From assembly GCF_002925905.1 (NCBI RefSeq), contig NZ_PRDB01000004.1:1-64000 (forward strand): a DNA stretch of 64,000 bases. The letters are read 5' to 3'. The stretch's first letter is position 1. Each line of letters starts with the position of its first letter. The notes under the pieces were generated by a model. That model saw only the letters and a list, made by a program, of their open reading frames with translations. It made no database searches and was not told where the DNA came from. The DNA is from Klebsiella michiganensis (GTDB taxonomy: Bacteria; Pseudomonadota; Gammaproteobacteria; Enterobacterales; Enterobacteriaceae). Shown one piece after another: positions 31,396 through 40,666 of the stretch. The translations under genes were made by a program, and so were the position numbers.

Positions 31396-32049
31396 TTAGT
31401 GGCGCAAATGCTCATTCGCCCAGCTGACCGCCTGAGTCCGGTTCTTCACGCTTAGCTTACGGAACACGTTGTACAGATGGGTACGCACCGTGTTTTCACT
31501 GATAAACAGCGCGCGGGCAATATCCAGATTGGTCGCCCCGCAGCGAAGTTCATTCAGGATTTCACATTCACGCTCGGTCAGCGGTGAATTTTCCGCAGGC
31601 GCCGATACATGATCCGCAGCATACATCGCCGGGTGCATCACGCTCAATTCAGCCGTCTGTTCGCCGTTCAGCACAGCCTTAACGCCCTCAATTAAGCGCG
31701 ATTCATCATCGTCATGACGGAAAACGCCGTACAGCGCTGGCCACTGCGCCATTTCGTAGAGCTCATACTTTTGCGCGCTATTGATAATCAATAAACGGGG
31801 GTTATCCGCCTGCAGACGAATAATGTCACGCCATACGCTATTCAACTTTTTATTTGAAACTGCAATATCAAATAATATTACAGAATCTTTCAAAAGACGC
31901 TGCGCGAGGGGTTTGTTAATATTTTGCAGAACGACTGATGCAGATAACTTCTCAGCCAGCCAGGTTGCGAATGCTTTGCTTTGAATAGAGGGGTGAGTAA
32001 TAAAAGTAACCTGGTGAGAAAAAGCCGAATTCTCAGATAAATTAATCAC
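31396..32049 (-). CDS. CsgD-like LuxR-family transcription regulator
   Basis: This 217-residue protein resembles CsgD of E. coli, most strongly in the C-terminal LuxR-type helix-turn-helix (about residues 155-217). There SENTVRTHLYNVF...VKNRTQAVSWAN is almost the same as in CsgD. The N-terminal half is an atypical receiver domain with an Asp at residue 61 near the CsgD phosphoacceptor position, but without the full acidic pocket. CsgD controls curli and cellulose. No csg, bcs or diguanylate cyclase gene is near, so this is an orphan paralogue. It is not in the remembered E. coli order (ruvX then yggR). DNA upstream is AT-rich. Confidence 0.85.
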   Translation of the reverse strand: MINLSENSAFSHQVTFITHPSIQSKAFATWLAEKLSASVVLQNINKPLAQRLLKDSVILFDIAVSNKKLNSVWRDIIRLQADNPRLLIINSAQKYELYEMAQWPALYGVFRHDDDESRLIEGVKAVLNGEQTAELSVMHPAMYAADHVSAPAENSPLTERECEILNELRCGATNLDIARALFISENTVRTHLYNVFRKLSVKNRTQAVSWANEHLRH

Positions 32050-32397
32050 TTAAAACTCTCCTTAGTTGATTCCCGCCTTCATAGCGGTTAAATGAATTAA
32101 CAAGAATACGATCGCTGGTGTATTTATAAATTCAAACCAAACTTACACCTTGAAACATTATTCCATGGGAATTTTCCTATCCCTGTAAACAGCATAAATC
32201 GAATGCCTTAAGAGAGTCAAAAGATTATCAAACTTTTTTCCTGGTTATGGGAGGTTTATGTCAATTCGTTTTTCATAGCGTGCATTATTCGGCTTAATTT
32301 TAGGTACTTATTTGTAATATAAAATAATGATACCAAACATTAATAAAACATTATCATAACAAGCCATTGGTATGATGTCTGAATATAAAAGATGCAG
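32050..32397. other. AT-rich intergenic region upstream of the CsgD-like gene
   Basis: About 350 bases of clearly AT-rich sequence between the regulator start and the yggR stop. It contains no supported gene. It probably holds the regulator's promoter and may be H-NS bound, as inferred from base composition only. Confidence 0.6.
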
Positions 32398-33378
32398 CTA
32401 TAAAAGACCCGCAGCCGTACGTTGCTGAAAGCTTTGCGTAAAAGTTTGCATCCCGAATTGCTGCCCGGTTTGCATCACGCCGGGCAGCTGATGCGTTTTC
32501 CCCTCGCGGATCAAATTCGCCACCGCCGGGGTATTAACCAAAAGCTCGTATAGCGCAACTCTTCCGCCAGCAGTATCCGGAAACAATTTTTGTGCCAGCA
32601 CCGCGCATAAACTTCCCGCCAGCTGGCTACGAACCTGCTCTTTCTCCTGGGCAGGAAAAACATCCACCAGCCTTTCAACCGCCTGTGCCGCACCGCGCGT
32701 ATGCAGCGTCGCCATAACCAGATGTCCGGTCTCCGCCGCGGTCAGTGCCAGGCGGATCGTTTCGCTGTCACGCAGTTCCCCTAGCAGAATGACATCCGGG
32801 TCCTGACGCAGCGCAGCGCGCAGGGCCGCGGCAAATGAGGGGCAGTGGCGACCTATTTCCCGCTGCTGGATCAGGCAGCGCTCGCTGCGGTGAATAAACT
32901 CAACCGGATCTTCCAGCGTCAGGATATGGCCATTGAGGCGCTGATTAAGATAGCCCACCATCGCCGCCAGGGTGGTGGATTTCCCGCTACCGGTGGCGCC
33001 CGTGACCAGGATAAGCCCGCTCTCCTCATTGAGCAGCTCCGTTAAGGCGGTCGGCGCGCCGAGATCCGCCAGCTGCGGACAGGTTTCCGCCAGCAGACGC
33101 AGGGCCAGCGACAGACCGCGGTTGTGGACAAATGCGCTGGCGCGCAGACGCGGCCCGTCCGCCGGAGCCAGCGCGAAATCGACCTGTCCGCAGGCCTGCC
33201 ACTGGGCGAGCTGCTCGGCGTTGAGCCAATCAGCGAGTATCTTGCCAATATCCGGAGAGGTAAACGGCGCGGGCTCCAGCTTGCCCTGGCGACGCCAGCG
33301 CGGCGTTGAAGCATTGCACAGGTGTAGATCGGAGACGTTATGCTTTACACTAAGGGCCACTATTTCTTCCAGTTCCAT
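32398..33378 (-). CDS. yggR: PilT-like type II/IV secretion ATPase YggR
   Basis: This 326-residue ATPase of the PilT/GspE family equals E. coli YggR in length. Walker A GATGSGKSTT lies near residues 125-134. The Asp box (HILTLEDPVEF), Walker B (DPDVILLGELRD) and His box (GHLVMATLHTRGA) follow. PilT drives pilus retraction, but YggR's pilus partner is not known and no pilin genes are near. It is divergent from yggS with only 16 bases between the two start codons. Confidence 0.92.
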   Translation of the reverse strand: MELEEIVALSVKHNVSDLHLCNASTPRWRRQGKLEPAPFTSPDIGKILADWLNAEQLAQWQACGQVDFALAPADGPRLRASAFVHNRGLSLALRLLAETCPQLADLGAPTALTELLNEESGLILVTGATGSGKSTTLAAMVGYLNQRLNGHILTLEDPVEFIHRSERCLIQQREIGRHCPSFAAALRAALRQDPDVILLGELRDSETIRLALTAAETGHLVMATLHTRGAAQAVERLVDVFPAQEKEQVRSQLAGSLCAVLAQKLFPDTAGGRVALYELLVNTPAVANLIREGKTHQLPGVMQTGQQFGMQTFTQSFQQRTAAGLL

Positions 33379-33394
33379 AACTCATCCTCGGTAT

Positions 33395-34099
33395 ATGAAC
33401 GATATTGCGCATAACCTGGCACAGGTCCGGGACAAAATCTCAGCCGCTGCCGCACGCTGCGGCCGTGCTCCAGAAGAAGTTACATTGCTTGCAGTCAGTA
33501 AAACGAAACCTGCGGGCGCTATCGAAGAAGCGATGGCCGCAGGCCAGGTCGCGTTTGGCGAAAATTATGTTCAGGAAGGGGTGGAGAAAATCCGCTACTT
33601 TCAGGAAAAGGGCGCAACCGGGCTACAGTGGCACTTTATAGGGCCGCTGCAGTCCAATAAAAGCCGTCTGGTGGCCGAGCATTTTGACTGGTGCCATACC
33701 GTCGATCGCCTGAAGATCGCCATGCGCCTTAGCGAACAGCGACCTGCGCAAATGACGCCGCTTAACGTACTGATTCAAATAAATATTAGCGATGAGCAGA
33801 GCAAGTCGGGCATTCCCGTTGACGAGCTGGACGCGCTGGCGGCAGAGATCGCGAAACTGCCGAATCTGCAGCTGCGCGGTTTAATGGCCATTCCCGCGCC
33901 AGAGTCAGAATATGTAAGGCAGTTTGCCGTCGCCCAACAAATGGCGGTAGCATTTGCGCGGCTAAAAACGCACTACCCTACCGTCGATACGTTGTCGCTG
34001 GGAATGTCGGATGATATGGAAGCCGCCATCGCGGCGGGAAGCACTATGGTGCGCATCGGAACCGCAATTTTCGGCGCGCGCGACTACAGCAAAAAATAA
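33395..34099 (+). CDS. yggS: PLP homeostasis protein YggS
   Basis: This 234-residue member of the PLPBP family has an alanine-racemase-like barrel. The PLP lysine lies in LLAVSKTKPA (about residues 31-40), with the phosphate-binding SLGMSDDMEAAI near 200-211. It has no known catalysis and keeps pyridoxal phosphate and amino-acid pools balanced. The frame is open far upstream through the opposite yggR gene. The ATG at 33395 gives the E. coli N-terminus MNDIAHNLAQ and exact length. Confidence 0.95.
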   Translation: MNDIAHNLAQVRDKISAAAARCGRAPEEVTLLAVSKTKPAGAIEEAMAAGQVAFGENYVQEGVEKIRYFQEKGATGLQWHFIGPLQSNKSRLVAEHFDWCHTVDRLKIAMRLSEQRPAQMTPLNVLIQINISDEQSKSGIPVDELDALAAEIAKLPNLQLRGLMAIPAPESEYVRQFAVAQQMAVAFARLKTHYPTVDTLSLGMSDDMEAAIAAGSTMVRIGTAIFGARDYSKK

Positions 34100-34116
34100 G
34101 GAATCTGAGGAACGCC

Positions 34117-34683
34117 ATGAAGACGTTGACTTTCCTGCTCTCAACGGTCATTGAGCTTTACACAATGGTCGTGTTGTTACGCGTCTGGATGCAGTGGGCG
34201 CGCTGCGACTTTTATAACCCGTTTTCGCAGTTCGTGGTCAAGGCTACGCAGCCTGTCGTTGGGCCGCTGCGCCGCATTATCCCGGCGATGGGGCCGCTCG
34301 ACAGCGCCTCCCTGCTGGTCGCCTTTATTCTCTGCGTCGTGAAAGCTATCGTGCTGTTTATGGTCGTCACCTTCCAGCCGATTATCTGGATCTCCGCGCT
34401 GCTGATCCTCATTAAAACCGTCGGCTCGCTGATATTCTGGGTTCTCCTGCTCATGGCAATCATGAGCTGGGTAAGCCAGGGACGCAGCCCGGTGGAATAT
34501 GTCCTGATGCAGTTGGCCGATCCGCTGCTGCGTCCGATCCGCAGACTGCTGCCATCGATGGGCGGCATTGATTTCTCGCCGATGGTGCTGGTTCTGCTGC
34601 TGTACGTGATCAACATGGGTATCGCCGAACTGTTGCAGGCTACCGGCAACGTTCTGCTTCCGGGGCTGTGGATGGCGCTATGA
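34117..34683 (+). CDS. yggT: YggT-family inner-membrane protein
   Basis: This 188-residue protein has two YggT repeats (about residues 1-90 and 95-188), each with two hydrophobic segments. They include [20 protein letters not shown] with PLRRIIP in the first and [20 protein letters not shown] in the second. The family is in the inner membrane and linked to osmotic tolerance or division-associated roles in other organisms. Its exact role is unsettled. It sits in the yggS-yggT-yggU-rdgB-hemW run and its stop overlaps the yggU start (ATGA). Confidence 0.92.
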   Translation: MKTLTFLLSTVIELYTMVVLLRVWMQWARCDFYNPFSQFVVKATQPVVGPLRRIIPAMGPLDSASLLVAFILCVVKAIVLFMVVTFQPIIWISALLILIKTVGSLIFWVLLLMAIMSWVSQGRSPVEYVLMQLADPLLRPIRRLLPSMGGIDFSPMVLVLLLYVINMGIAELLQATGNVLLPGLWMAL

Positions 34684-34970
34684 GTGCCGTCGAAGCCTGC
34701 GCTGATGGGTTGGTCTTACGGCTGTATATTCAGCCTAAGGCCAGCCGCGACAGCATCGTTGGTTTACATGGCGACGAGCTTAAAGTCGCCATTACCGCGC
34801 CTCCCGTTGACGGCCAGGCCAACGCCCATCTGGTAAAATTCCTCGCCAAACAGTTTCGCGTAGCGAAAAGCCAGGTGCTTATTGAGAAAGGCGAACTGGG
34901 CCGCCACAAACAGATAAAAATCATTCATCCGCAGCAGATCCCCGATGGGGTCGCCGCCCTGAAAGAATAA
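34680..34970 (+). CDS. yggU: DUF167-family protein YggU
   Basis: This 96-residue UPF0235/DUF167 protein contains [15 protein letters not shown] and [18 protein letters not shown], the conserved core of the family. The function is unknown. An in-frame ATG at 34668 would add four residues. The ATG at 34680 overlaps the yggT stop and is taken by analogy with E. coli. It is 12 bases before rdgB. Confidence 0.92.
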   Translation: MSAVEACADGLVLRLYIQPKASRDSIVGLHGDELKVAITAPPVDGQANAHLVKFLAKQFRVAKSQVLIEKGELGRHKQIKIIHPQQIPDGVAALKE

Positions 34971-34982
34971 ACAGGATCTCAT

Positions 34983-35576
34983 ATGCAAAAAGTTGTTCTC
35001 GCCACCGGCAATCCCGGGAAAGTGCGCGAGCTGGCCTCGCTGCTGGCAGATTTTGGCCTCGATATCGTGGCGCAAACCGAACTGGGCGTGGATTCCGCAG
35101 AGGAAACCGGCCTGACCTTTATCGAAAACGCCATTCTGAAAGCGCGTCATGCCGCGCAGATTACCGGCCTCCCGGCCATCGCCGATGACTCAGGTCTGGC
35201 CGTTGATGCGTTAGGCGGCGCGCCCGGCATCTATTCCGCCCGCTATTCCGGCGAAGACGCGACCGACCAGCGCAATCTCGAAAAGCTGCTCGACGCGCTG
35301 CGCGACGTGCCTGACGATCGGCGCCAGGCGCAATTCCACTGCGTGCTGGTCTATCTGCGCCATGCGGAAGATCCCACCCCGCTGGTTTGCCACGGCAGCT
35401 GGCCGGGCATCATCGCTCGCGAAGCCGCAGGCAGCGGCGGCTTTGGTTACGACCCGATATTCTTTGTTCCGACGGAAGGTAAAACCGCAGCGGAGCTGAG
35501 CCGTGAAGAAAAGAGCGCCATTTCCCACCGCGGACGCGCGCTCAAACTGTTACTGGAAGCCTTACGTAATGGCTAA
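34983..35576 (+). CDS. rdgB: dITP/XTP pyrophosphatase RdgB
   Basis: This 197-residue HAM1/Ham1p-family enzyme removes non-canonical purine triphosphates (dITP, XTP) from nucleotide pools. [17 protein letters not shown] at residues 5-21 is the nucleotide-binding start. [22 protein letters not shown] (about residues 68-89, split here as [11 protein letters not shown] and [11 protein letters not shown]) carries the metal-binding acids. [10 protein letters not shown] near 150 is the base pocket. Length equals E. coli RdgB. Its last 8 bases overlap the start of hemW. Confidence 0.95.
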   Translation: MQKVVLATGNPGKVRELASLLADFGLDIVAQTELGVDSAEETGLTFIENAILKARHAAQITGLPAIADDSGLAVDALGGAPGIYSARYSGEDATDQRNLEKLLDALRDVPDDRRQAQFHCVLVYLRHAEDPTPLVCHGSWPGIIAREAAGSGGFGYDPIFFVPTEGKTAAELSREEKSAISHRGRALKLLLEALRNG

Positions 35577-36705
35577 TTTGCCGCCCCTGAGCCTCTATAT
35601 TCACATCCCGTGGTGCGTGCAGAAATGCCCGTACTGCGATTTCAACTCGCATGCGTTGAAGGGCGAGGTACCGCACGACGACTACGTTCAGCATCTGCTG
35701 AACGATCTGCGGGCCGACGCCCACTATGCGCAGGGACGTGAAATCGGGACTATTTTCATCGGCGGCGGTACGCCGAGCCTGCTCTCAGGCCCGGCGATGC
35801 AAACTCTGCTCGACGGCGTGCGGGAAGCTCTTCCCCTGGCGGGCAACGCGGAAATCACGATGGAAGCCAACCCCGGCACCGTAGAAGCGGACCGTTTTGT
35901 CGAGTATCAGCGCGCAGGTATTAATCGCATCTCCATCGGCGTACAGAGCTTTAGCGAACAGAAGCTCCAGCGTCTCGGGCGCATCCACGGGCCGCAGGAA
36001 GCCAAACGCGCGGCAAACCTGGCAAGCGGTCTGGGACTGCGCAGCTTTAACCTCGATTTAATGCACGGTCTGCCGGATCAGTCTCTGGAAGAGGCGCTGG
36101 ACGACCTGCGTCAGGCGATTGCGCTCAATCCGCCGCATCTCTCCTGGTATCAGCTGACCATTGAGCCAAACACCCTGTTTGGCTCGCGTCCGCCGACCCT
36201 GCCGGACGACGACGCGCTGTGGGATATTTATGAGCAGGGGCACAGCCTGCTCAGCGCGGCGGGCTATCAACAATATGAAACCTCCGCCTACGCTAAGCCG
36301 GGATATCAGTGCCAGCATAACCTGAACTACTGGCGCTTTGGCGACTACCTGGGCATTGGCTGCGGCGCGCACGGCAAAGTGTCCTTCCCGGACGGGCGCA
36401 TTCTGCGGACGGCGAAAACCCGCCACCCGCGCGGCTATATGGAAGGCCGTTATCTGGAGCGCCAGCATGATGTGGAAGATGCGGATAAGCCGTTCGAGTT
36501 CTTTATGAACCGTTTCCGCCTGCTGGAAGCGGCGCCGCGAGATGAATTCAGCCGCTACACCGGGCTTGATGAGCGTACAATCCGTCCGCAAATCGATGCC
36601 GCCATTGCTGAGGGCTATCTGACGGAAGATGAGCGCTGCTGGCAGATTACCGAGCACGGTAAGCTCTTTTTGAACTCCCTTCTCGAATTATTCCTCAGCG
36701 AATAA
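35569..36705 (+). CDS. hemW: HemW, radical-SAM heme chaperone
   Basis: This 378-residue radical-SAM protein is related to coproporphyrinogen III oxidase HemN. The iron-sulfur motif [10 protein letters not shown] (about residues 17-26) is C-x3-C-x2-C, and GGGTPSLL is the S-adenosylmethionine loop. It was long annotated as an oxygen-independent coproporphyrinogen oxidase but lacks that activity and acts in heme delivery. The frame opens at 35503. The ATG at 35569 gives the E. coli length and overlaps rdgB by 8 bases. A strong terminator follows. Confidence 0.94.
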   Translation: MANLPPLSLYIHIPWCVQKCPYCDFNSHALKGEVPHDDYVQHLLNDLRADAHYAQGREIGTIFIGGGTPSLLSGPAMQTLLDGVREALPLAGNAEITMEANPGTVEADRFVEYQRAGINRISIGVQSFSEQKLQRLGRIHGPQEAKRAANLASGLGLRSFNLDLMHGLPDQSLEEALDDLRQAIALNPPHLSWYQLTIEPNTLFGSRPPTLPDDDALWDIYEQGHSLLSAAGYQQYETSAYAKPGYQCQHNLNYWRFGDYLGIGCGAHGKVSFPDGRILRTAKTRHPRGYMEGRYLERQHDVEDADKPFEFFMNRFRLLEAAPRDEFSRYTGLDERTIRPQIDAAIAEGYLTEDERCWQITEHGKLFLNSLLELFLSE

Positions 36706-36717
36706 ACCTCGCTATGC

Positions 36718-36755
36718 TTATCCCGTTATAAAAATAACGGGATAATTAATTATTC
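36718..36755 (+). terminator. Intrinsic terminator after hemW
   Basis: Twelve-base stem TTATCCCGTTAT/ATAACGGGATAA (36718-36729 with 36734-36745), loop AAAA, followed by TTAATTATTC. Confidence 0.85.
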
Positions 36756-36759
36756 ATTT

Positions 36760-37010
36760 TTTCCGAAATATCAATATCCCTATTTCCGAATCATCTCAAT
36801 TCAACATTTCCAATAAAAATAAATTCACATTCATTTATTAAAAATAAATATAACCTACCGCACAAAAATACGTATTTGATCGCCTGATTGCGAAAAAGTG
36901 TGAGTCAGAACAGCTTAAAGATGTACGACAACAAGGATAATATGTCATACAGAAACAAGGAATACCCTTTAAGATATTGACCAATTACCCTAAGTGCATG
37001 GAGCCGACTC
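36760..37010. promoter_or_regulatory. AT-rich promoter region of the TRAP operon
   Basis: About 250 AT-rich bases between the hemW terminator and dctP, with no supported gene. The dctP promoter must lie here. I cannot assign an operator with confidence. Confidence 0.5.
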
Positions 37011-37997
37011 ATGAAAAAACTCTCTTTTTCTCGTTCTCTGGCGTGTGTATCTCTGCTTGCCCTGCTCGCTTCCGGCGCCAGCGCAGCTGAAAAAGTCACG
37101 TTAAAACTGGCACATAACCTCGAACGTAGCCACGTTGTCCATCAGGCCTTTGAGGCGATGTCCAAAGAGGTTAACCAACTTTCCAACGGTGATATGAAGA
37201 TTCGTATATATCCCAGTAGCCAGATGGGCAGCGCGCGCGAAACGATGGAGCTATTACAAAACGGCGCGCTGGATATGACCAAAGGTTCCGCCAGCGATCT
37301 GGAATCATTCGATAACGTCTACGCGATATATAATTTACCGTTCCTGTTTAAAGATCAGAATCACTTCAATAAAGTCGTCTTTGGTGACGTGGGCAAGGAA
37401 ATTATGGAGTCCACGAAAGATAAAGGATTCTTTGCGCTTTCCGCCTATGTTGCCGGGACCCGCAGTTTTTACGCCAAAAAGCCCATCACTAAACCGGAAG
37501 ATTTAAAAGGATTGAAGATCCGCGTCCAGGCCAGCCCGACAACCTTAAAAATGGTCGAATTAATGGGCGGTTCGCCAACCCCTATTTCCTTTGGTGAAGT
37601 TTATACTGCCATGCAGCAGGGCGTGGTGGATGGCGCGGAGAACAACGTGCCTTCCTGGGTGCAAACGCGCCATATCGAAATCGCGAAAGTGTTCTCAGAA
37701 GATGAACATGCCTCCATCCCGGATTTCCTCGTTATTTCCAGTAAAACCTGGGACAAATTGACGCCGGATCAGCAGCAAATCCTGATCAAGGCGGCGAAAG
37801 CTTCCGAAGCGTATCAGCAAAAACTGTGGGACAAGATCGATGCCGACACCCGCGCGCAGGCCAAAGCCATGGGCGGCGAAATTATCAAAGTGGATAAAGC
37901 GCCGTTCCGCGCCGCCGTGCAGCCGCTGTTTGATGAGTTCAAAAAAGATCCGAAGCAGGCCGCCCTGCTGGCCAAATTTGAAGCTGCCGCCGAATAA
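37011..37997 (+). CDS. TRAP transporter solute-binding protein (DctP family)
   Basis: This 328-residue periplasmic protein has a signal peptide (about residues 1-25, ending in SGASAAEK). The DctP-family segment GLKIRVQAS (about residues 167-175) carries the arginine that binds the carboxylate of the ligand. SFGEVYTAMQQGVVDGAENN (about 193-212) is the second hallmark. It captures a C4-dicarboxylate, sugar acid or similar organic acid. Which one is not decidable here. It is followed by the two membrane genes of the same system. Confidence 0.9.
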   Translation: MKKLSFSRSLACVSLLALLASGASAAEKVTLKLAHNLERSHVVHQAFEAMSKEVNQLSNGDMKIRIYPSSQMGSARETMELLQNGALDMTKGSASDLESFDNVYAIYNLPFLFKDQNHFNKVVFGDVGKEIMESTKDKGFFALSAYVAGTRSFYAKKPITKPEDLKGLKIRVQASPTTLKMVELMGGSPTPISFGEVYTAMQQGVVDGAENNVPSWVQTRHIEIAKVFSEDEHASIPDFLVISSKTWDKLTPDQQQILIKAAKASEAYQQKLWDKIDADTRAQAKAMGGEIIKVDKAPFRAAVQPLFDEFKKDPKQAALLAKFEAAAE

Positions 37998-38002
37998 CAC
38001 TT

Positions 38003-38027
38003 AGCGGGCCAGCCGCTGGCCCGCTTT
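38003..38027 (+). terminator. Hairpin between binding protein and membrane genes of the TRAP operon
   Basis: Ten-base stem AGCGGGCCAG/CTGGCCCGCT (38003-38012 with 38016-38025), then TTC. Such a hairpin probably attenuates or stabilises, so that more binding protein than permease is made. Confidence 0.65.
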
Positions 38028-38040
38028 CATCGGGAAAACA

Positions 38041-38547
38041 ATGATGATACTTAACCGCATAAAGCTGGCGGTGGACCGCACGATCGCCGCATTCTCCGTC
38101 GCCGTTATGATTGCGCTGGTTGTTTGCGTCGTCTGGCAAGTGTTCAGCCGCTACGTACTCAACCAGCCCAGCACCCTGACCGACGAGCTGGCGCGCTTTT
38201 TGATGATCTGGGTCGGGCTACTGGGTGCGGCATATACCGTCGGCGCCCAGCGTCATCTGGCTATCGACTTACTGGCGATGACGCTCCCTCCCCGCAGGCA
38301 GGCGCTGCTCAGCGTCATCATTAATCTGCTGATCTTTATTTTTGCCGGATCGGTGATTGTGACCGGCGGCGTGAAGCTGATTGAAAAAACGCTGTCGACC
38401 TCCCAGGTCTCAGCGGCAATGCAGATCCCCATGGGCTACGTCTATCTGATCCTGCCGTTAACCGGCCTCATTATGATGTTTTACGCAGTATGTTTTGTCA
38501 GCAATGGGCTAAAAAACATGAAGCACGCTGAAGCGGGGGCAAATTGA
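38041..38547 (+). CDS. TRAP transporter small membrane subunit (DctQ family)
   Basis: This 168-residue protein has four hydrophobic segments and the DctQ-type stretch QVFSRYVLNQPSTLTDELAR followed by WVGLLGAAY (about residues 37-70). It is the small integral partner of DctM. A second ATG at 38044 is possible since the sequence begins MMIL. It overlaps the large-subunit gene by 4 bases (ATGA), so the two are coupled. Confidence 0.9.
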   Translation: MMILNRIKLAVDRTIAAFSVAVMIALVVCVVWQVFSRYVLNQPSTLTDELARFLMIWVGLLGAAYTVGAQRHLAIDLLAMTLPPRRQALLSVIINLLIFIFAGSVIVTGGVKLIEKTLSTSQVSAAMQIPMGYVYLILPLTGLIMMFYAVCFVSNGLKNMKHAEAGAN

Positions 38548-39848
38548 TGGACAGCTATATCGCACTGATGCTATTTGGCTCTTTCTTTATTCTGGTTTTT
38601 ATTGGCGTACCTATCTCCTTCTCTATCGGCATCGCCACCGTCGGTTCAATGCTGCTGATGTTCCCGTGGGATATCGCGGTGATTACGGTTTCTCAGCGCC
38701 TGGCGAACGGCCTCGATAACTTCGCCCTGCTGGCGATTCCATTCTTTATCTTTGCCGGTACGCTGATGAATAGCGGCGGGATTGCCATACGCTTAATCAA
38801 TCTGGCTCAGGTGATGGTCGGACGCGTACCGGGCTCTCTGGGCCACGTCAACGTGCTGGCAAACATGATGTTCGGCTCGATTTCAGGCTCGGCGGTCGCC
38901 GCCGCCGCCGCGGTAGGGGGCACGCTGAACCCCATTCAGACGCAGAAAGGCTACGATCCGGCTTTCTCCACGGCGGTGAACGTCTCGTCGTGCATCACGG
39001 GCCTGCTTATTCCGCCGTCAAACGTGCTGATCGTCTTTTCCCTGACGGCGGGCGGCGTGTCGGTCGCGTCGCTGTTTATGGCCGGCTATCTGCCGGGCAT
39101 TCTGATGGGCCTGGCTATTATGGTGGTCTGTGCCGTCATTGCTAAACGTCGCGGCTATCCGGTTTCTGAACGCCCCACCTGCGCCCAGGCGGCAAAAGCG
39201 TTTTTCGACGCCCTGCCCAGCCTGCTGCTGGTGATTATTGTGATGGGCGGGATCCTCGGCGGCATTTTTACCGCTACCGAAGCGTCGGCTATCGCCGTGG
39301 TCTACACCTTTATCCTGTCGGTGCTCATTTATCGGGAAGTGAAATGGCGCGATCTGCCGAAGCTGATCCTTGAATCGGTGGTGATGACCTCTATCGTGCT
39401 GCTGCTGATCGGCTTTTCCGTCGGCATGTCGTGGGCGATGACCAACGCCGACATTCCCTACATGATAAGCGATGCGCTAATGGGGGTGTCAGAAAACCCG
39501 GTGGTGATACTGCTGCTGATTAATATCGTGCTGTTAATCGTTGGGATCTTTATGGACATGACCCCGGCGGTGCTGATTTTCACGCCGATATTCCTGCCCA
39601 TCGCGCAGGATTTAGGGATGGACCCGGTGCATTTCGGCATCATGATGGTCGCCAACCTGTGCATCGGTCTGCTGACGCCGCCGGTAGGCAGCGCGCTGTT
39701 CGTTGGCTGCTCCATTTCCGGCGTTAAAATTCAGCAGCTCATCAAACCGCTGCTACCGTTCTACGCCGCCCTGCTGATCGCGCTGATGATGATTGTCTAT
39801 ATCCCGCAGATCTCGCTGTTTATTCCGCAGCTGCTGGGGCTGATGTGA
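38544..39848 (+). CDS. TRAP transporter large membrane subunit (DctM family)
   Basis: This 434-residue protein of about 11-12 hydrophobic segments belongs to the DctM/ion transporter superfamily. The conserved GSISGSAVAAAAAVGGTL (about residues 113-130) and LTPPVGSALFVGCSISG (about 376-392) are the paired re-entrant loop regions that bind sodium and substrate. Sodium-driven import of an organic acid with the preceding two proteins is inferred. In E. coli this position, between hemW and yggN, holds yggM and ansB as I remember it, so this operon appears to be a lineage difference. Confidence 0.92.
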   Translation: MMDSYIALMLFGSFFILVFIGVPISFSIGIATVGSMLLMFPWDIAVITVSQRLANGLDNFALLAIPFFIFAGTLMNSGGIAIRLINLAQVMVGRVPGSLGHVNVLANMMFGSISGSAVAAAAAVGGTLNPIQTQKGYDPAFSTAVNVSSCITGLLIPPSNVLIVFSLTAGGVSVASLFMAGYLPGILMGLAIMVVCAVIAKRRGYPVSERPTCAQAAKAFFDALPSLLLVIIVMGGILGGIFTATEASAIAVVYTFILSVLIYREVKWRDLPKLILESVVMTSIVLLLIGFSVGMSWAMTNADIPYMISDALMGVSENPVVILLLINIVLLIVGIFMDMTPAVLIFTPIFLPIAQDLGMDPVHFGIMMVANLCIGLLTPPVGSALFVGCSISGVKIQQLIKPLLPFYAALLIALMMIVYIPQISLFIPQLLGLM

Positions 39849-39863
39849 TCGACTGACCATAAT

Positions 39864-39887
39864 CGCTACCTGCGGGCGCAGGTAGCG
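39864..39887. terminator. Hairpin between dctM and convergent yggN
   Basis: Ten-base stem CGCTACCTGC/GCAGGTAGCG (39864-39873 with 39878-39887). No T-run is clear on either strand, so termination is likely but not certain. Confidence 0.55.
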
Positions 39888-39896
39888 AAATAAAAC

Positions 39897-40616
39897 TTAC
39901 TTTAACGACCCCACCAGCGCTTTGCGGCTCTCCTCAAGGGAGACCACGCGGCTGCAGACATCCTTACCAAACTGCTGGAAATCGGCTTCCTGGTTTTTCC
40001 ATTCATCCTGAATGGCCGTTTGCAGGCCGCCAAGGCTGCCGAGGATCCCCTGCAGCGGGTTACCGCCGCCTTTAAGAACCGCCTTCGCCCCCATCTCGTT
40101 GATGCTATCCTGCAGAATGCCGCCCATCGCCTGATTTACCAGCTGCTGGCCGTCGGCGCGCACCTGATCGATGGCTTTATAGTGGAAGGTCAGGCCATCG
40201 TTACGATGTTCAATTATGCGGCTCATTTGCGCTTTCAGCTGCGCATCAAGCTTGGTCAGGCGGCTATGCATGCTGCTGCTGGCCCCCACCTGTTCGGTAA
40301 TAATTTTATCCAGCGCGGCGCGGCCTTTTTCTACCCGCGTGCGGGCGCCTTCATCAATCCACGGCAGGCTGCTGCGCAGGCCAGCCTGATAGTCCTGAGC
40401 CTGCTCGCGCTGAGCGGCGTTCAGGGAATACGCTTTACCGTTAAAGGTCAGGTTGCCGTCCGGCTTAATCACCAGATCGCCGTTTTCGCCTTTTACCTGC
40501 ACCTGCTGCGGGCTGAGGATGACATCGTCACGCGGCGTGACGCTACACTGGTAGTCCGCATGCGCGGACAAAGCGGTGACGGAAAGCGCCAATGCCAACA
40601 GCGTTTTGCGCATCAT
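39897..40616 (-). CDS. yggN: DUF2884-type exported protein YggN
   Basis: This 239-residue protein starts with a signal peptide (about residues 1-20, ending in SAHA). The mature part is mostly helical and polar, with Cys23 (YQC) and a second Cys near 222 (DVCSR) that may form a disulfide. It matches E. coli YggN. The function is unknown. It converges on the TRAP operon and lies downstream of yggL on the same strand, with a terminator between. Confidence 0.9.
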   Translation of the reverse strand: MMRKTLLALALSVTALSAHADYQCSVTPRDDVILSPQQVQVKGENGDLVIKPDGNLTFNGKAYSLNAAQREQAQDYQAGLRSSLPWIDEGARTRVEKGRAALDKIITEQVGASSSMHSRLTKLDAQLKAQMSRIIEHRNDGLTFHYKAIDQVRADGQQLVNQAMGGILQDSINEMGAKAVLKGGGNPLQGILGSLGGLQTAIQDEWKNQEADFQQFGKDVCSRVVSLEESRKALVGSLK

Positions 40617-40631
40617 TTAACTCCCTTCAGA

Positions 40632-40657
40632 CAAAACGGGCCGGCAGTTGCCGACCC
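40632..40657 (-). terminator. Terminator after yggL
   Basis: Stem GGG-CCGGCA/TGCCG-CCC (40638-40646 with 40649-40657, one G-U pair on the minus-strand RNA) followed by TTTT on minus, ten bases past the yggL stop. Confidence 0.7.
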
Positions 40658-40666
40658 TTGTCAAAC

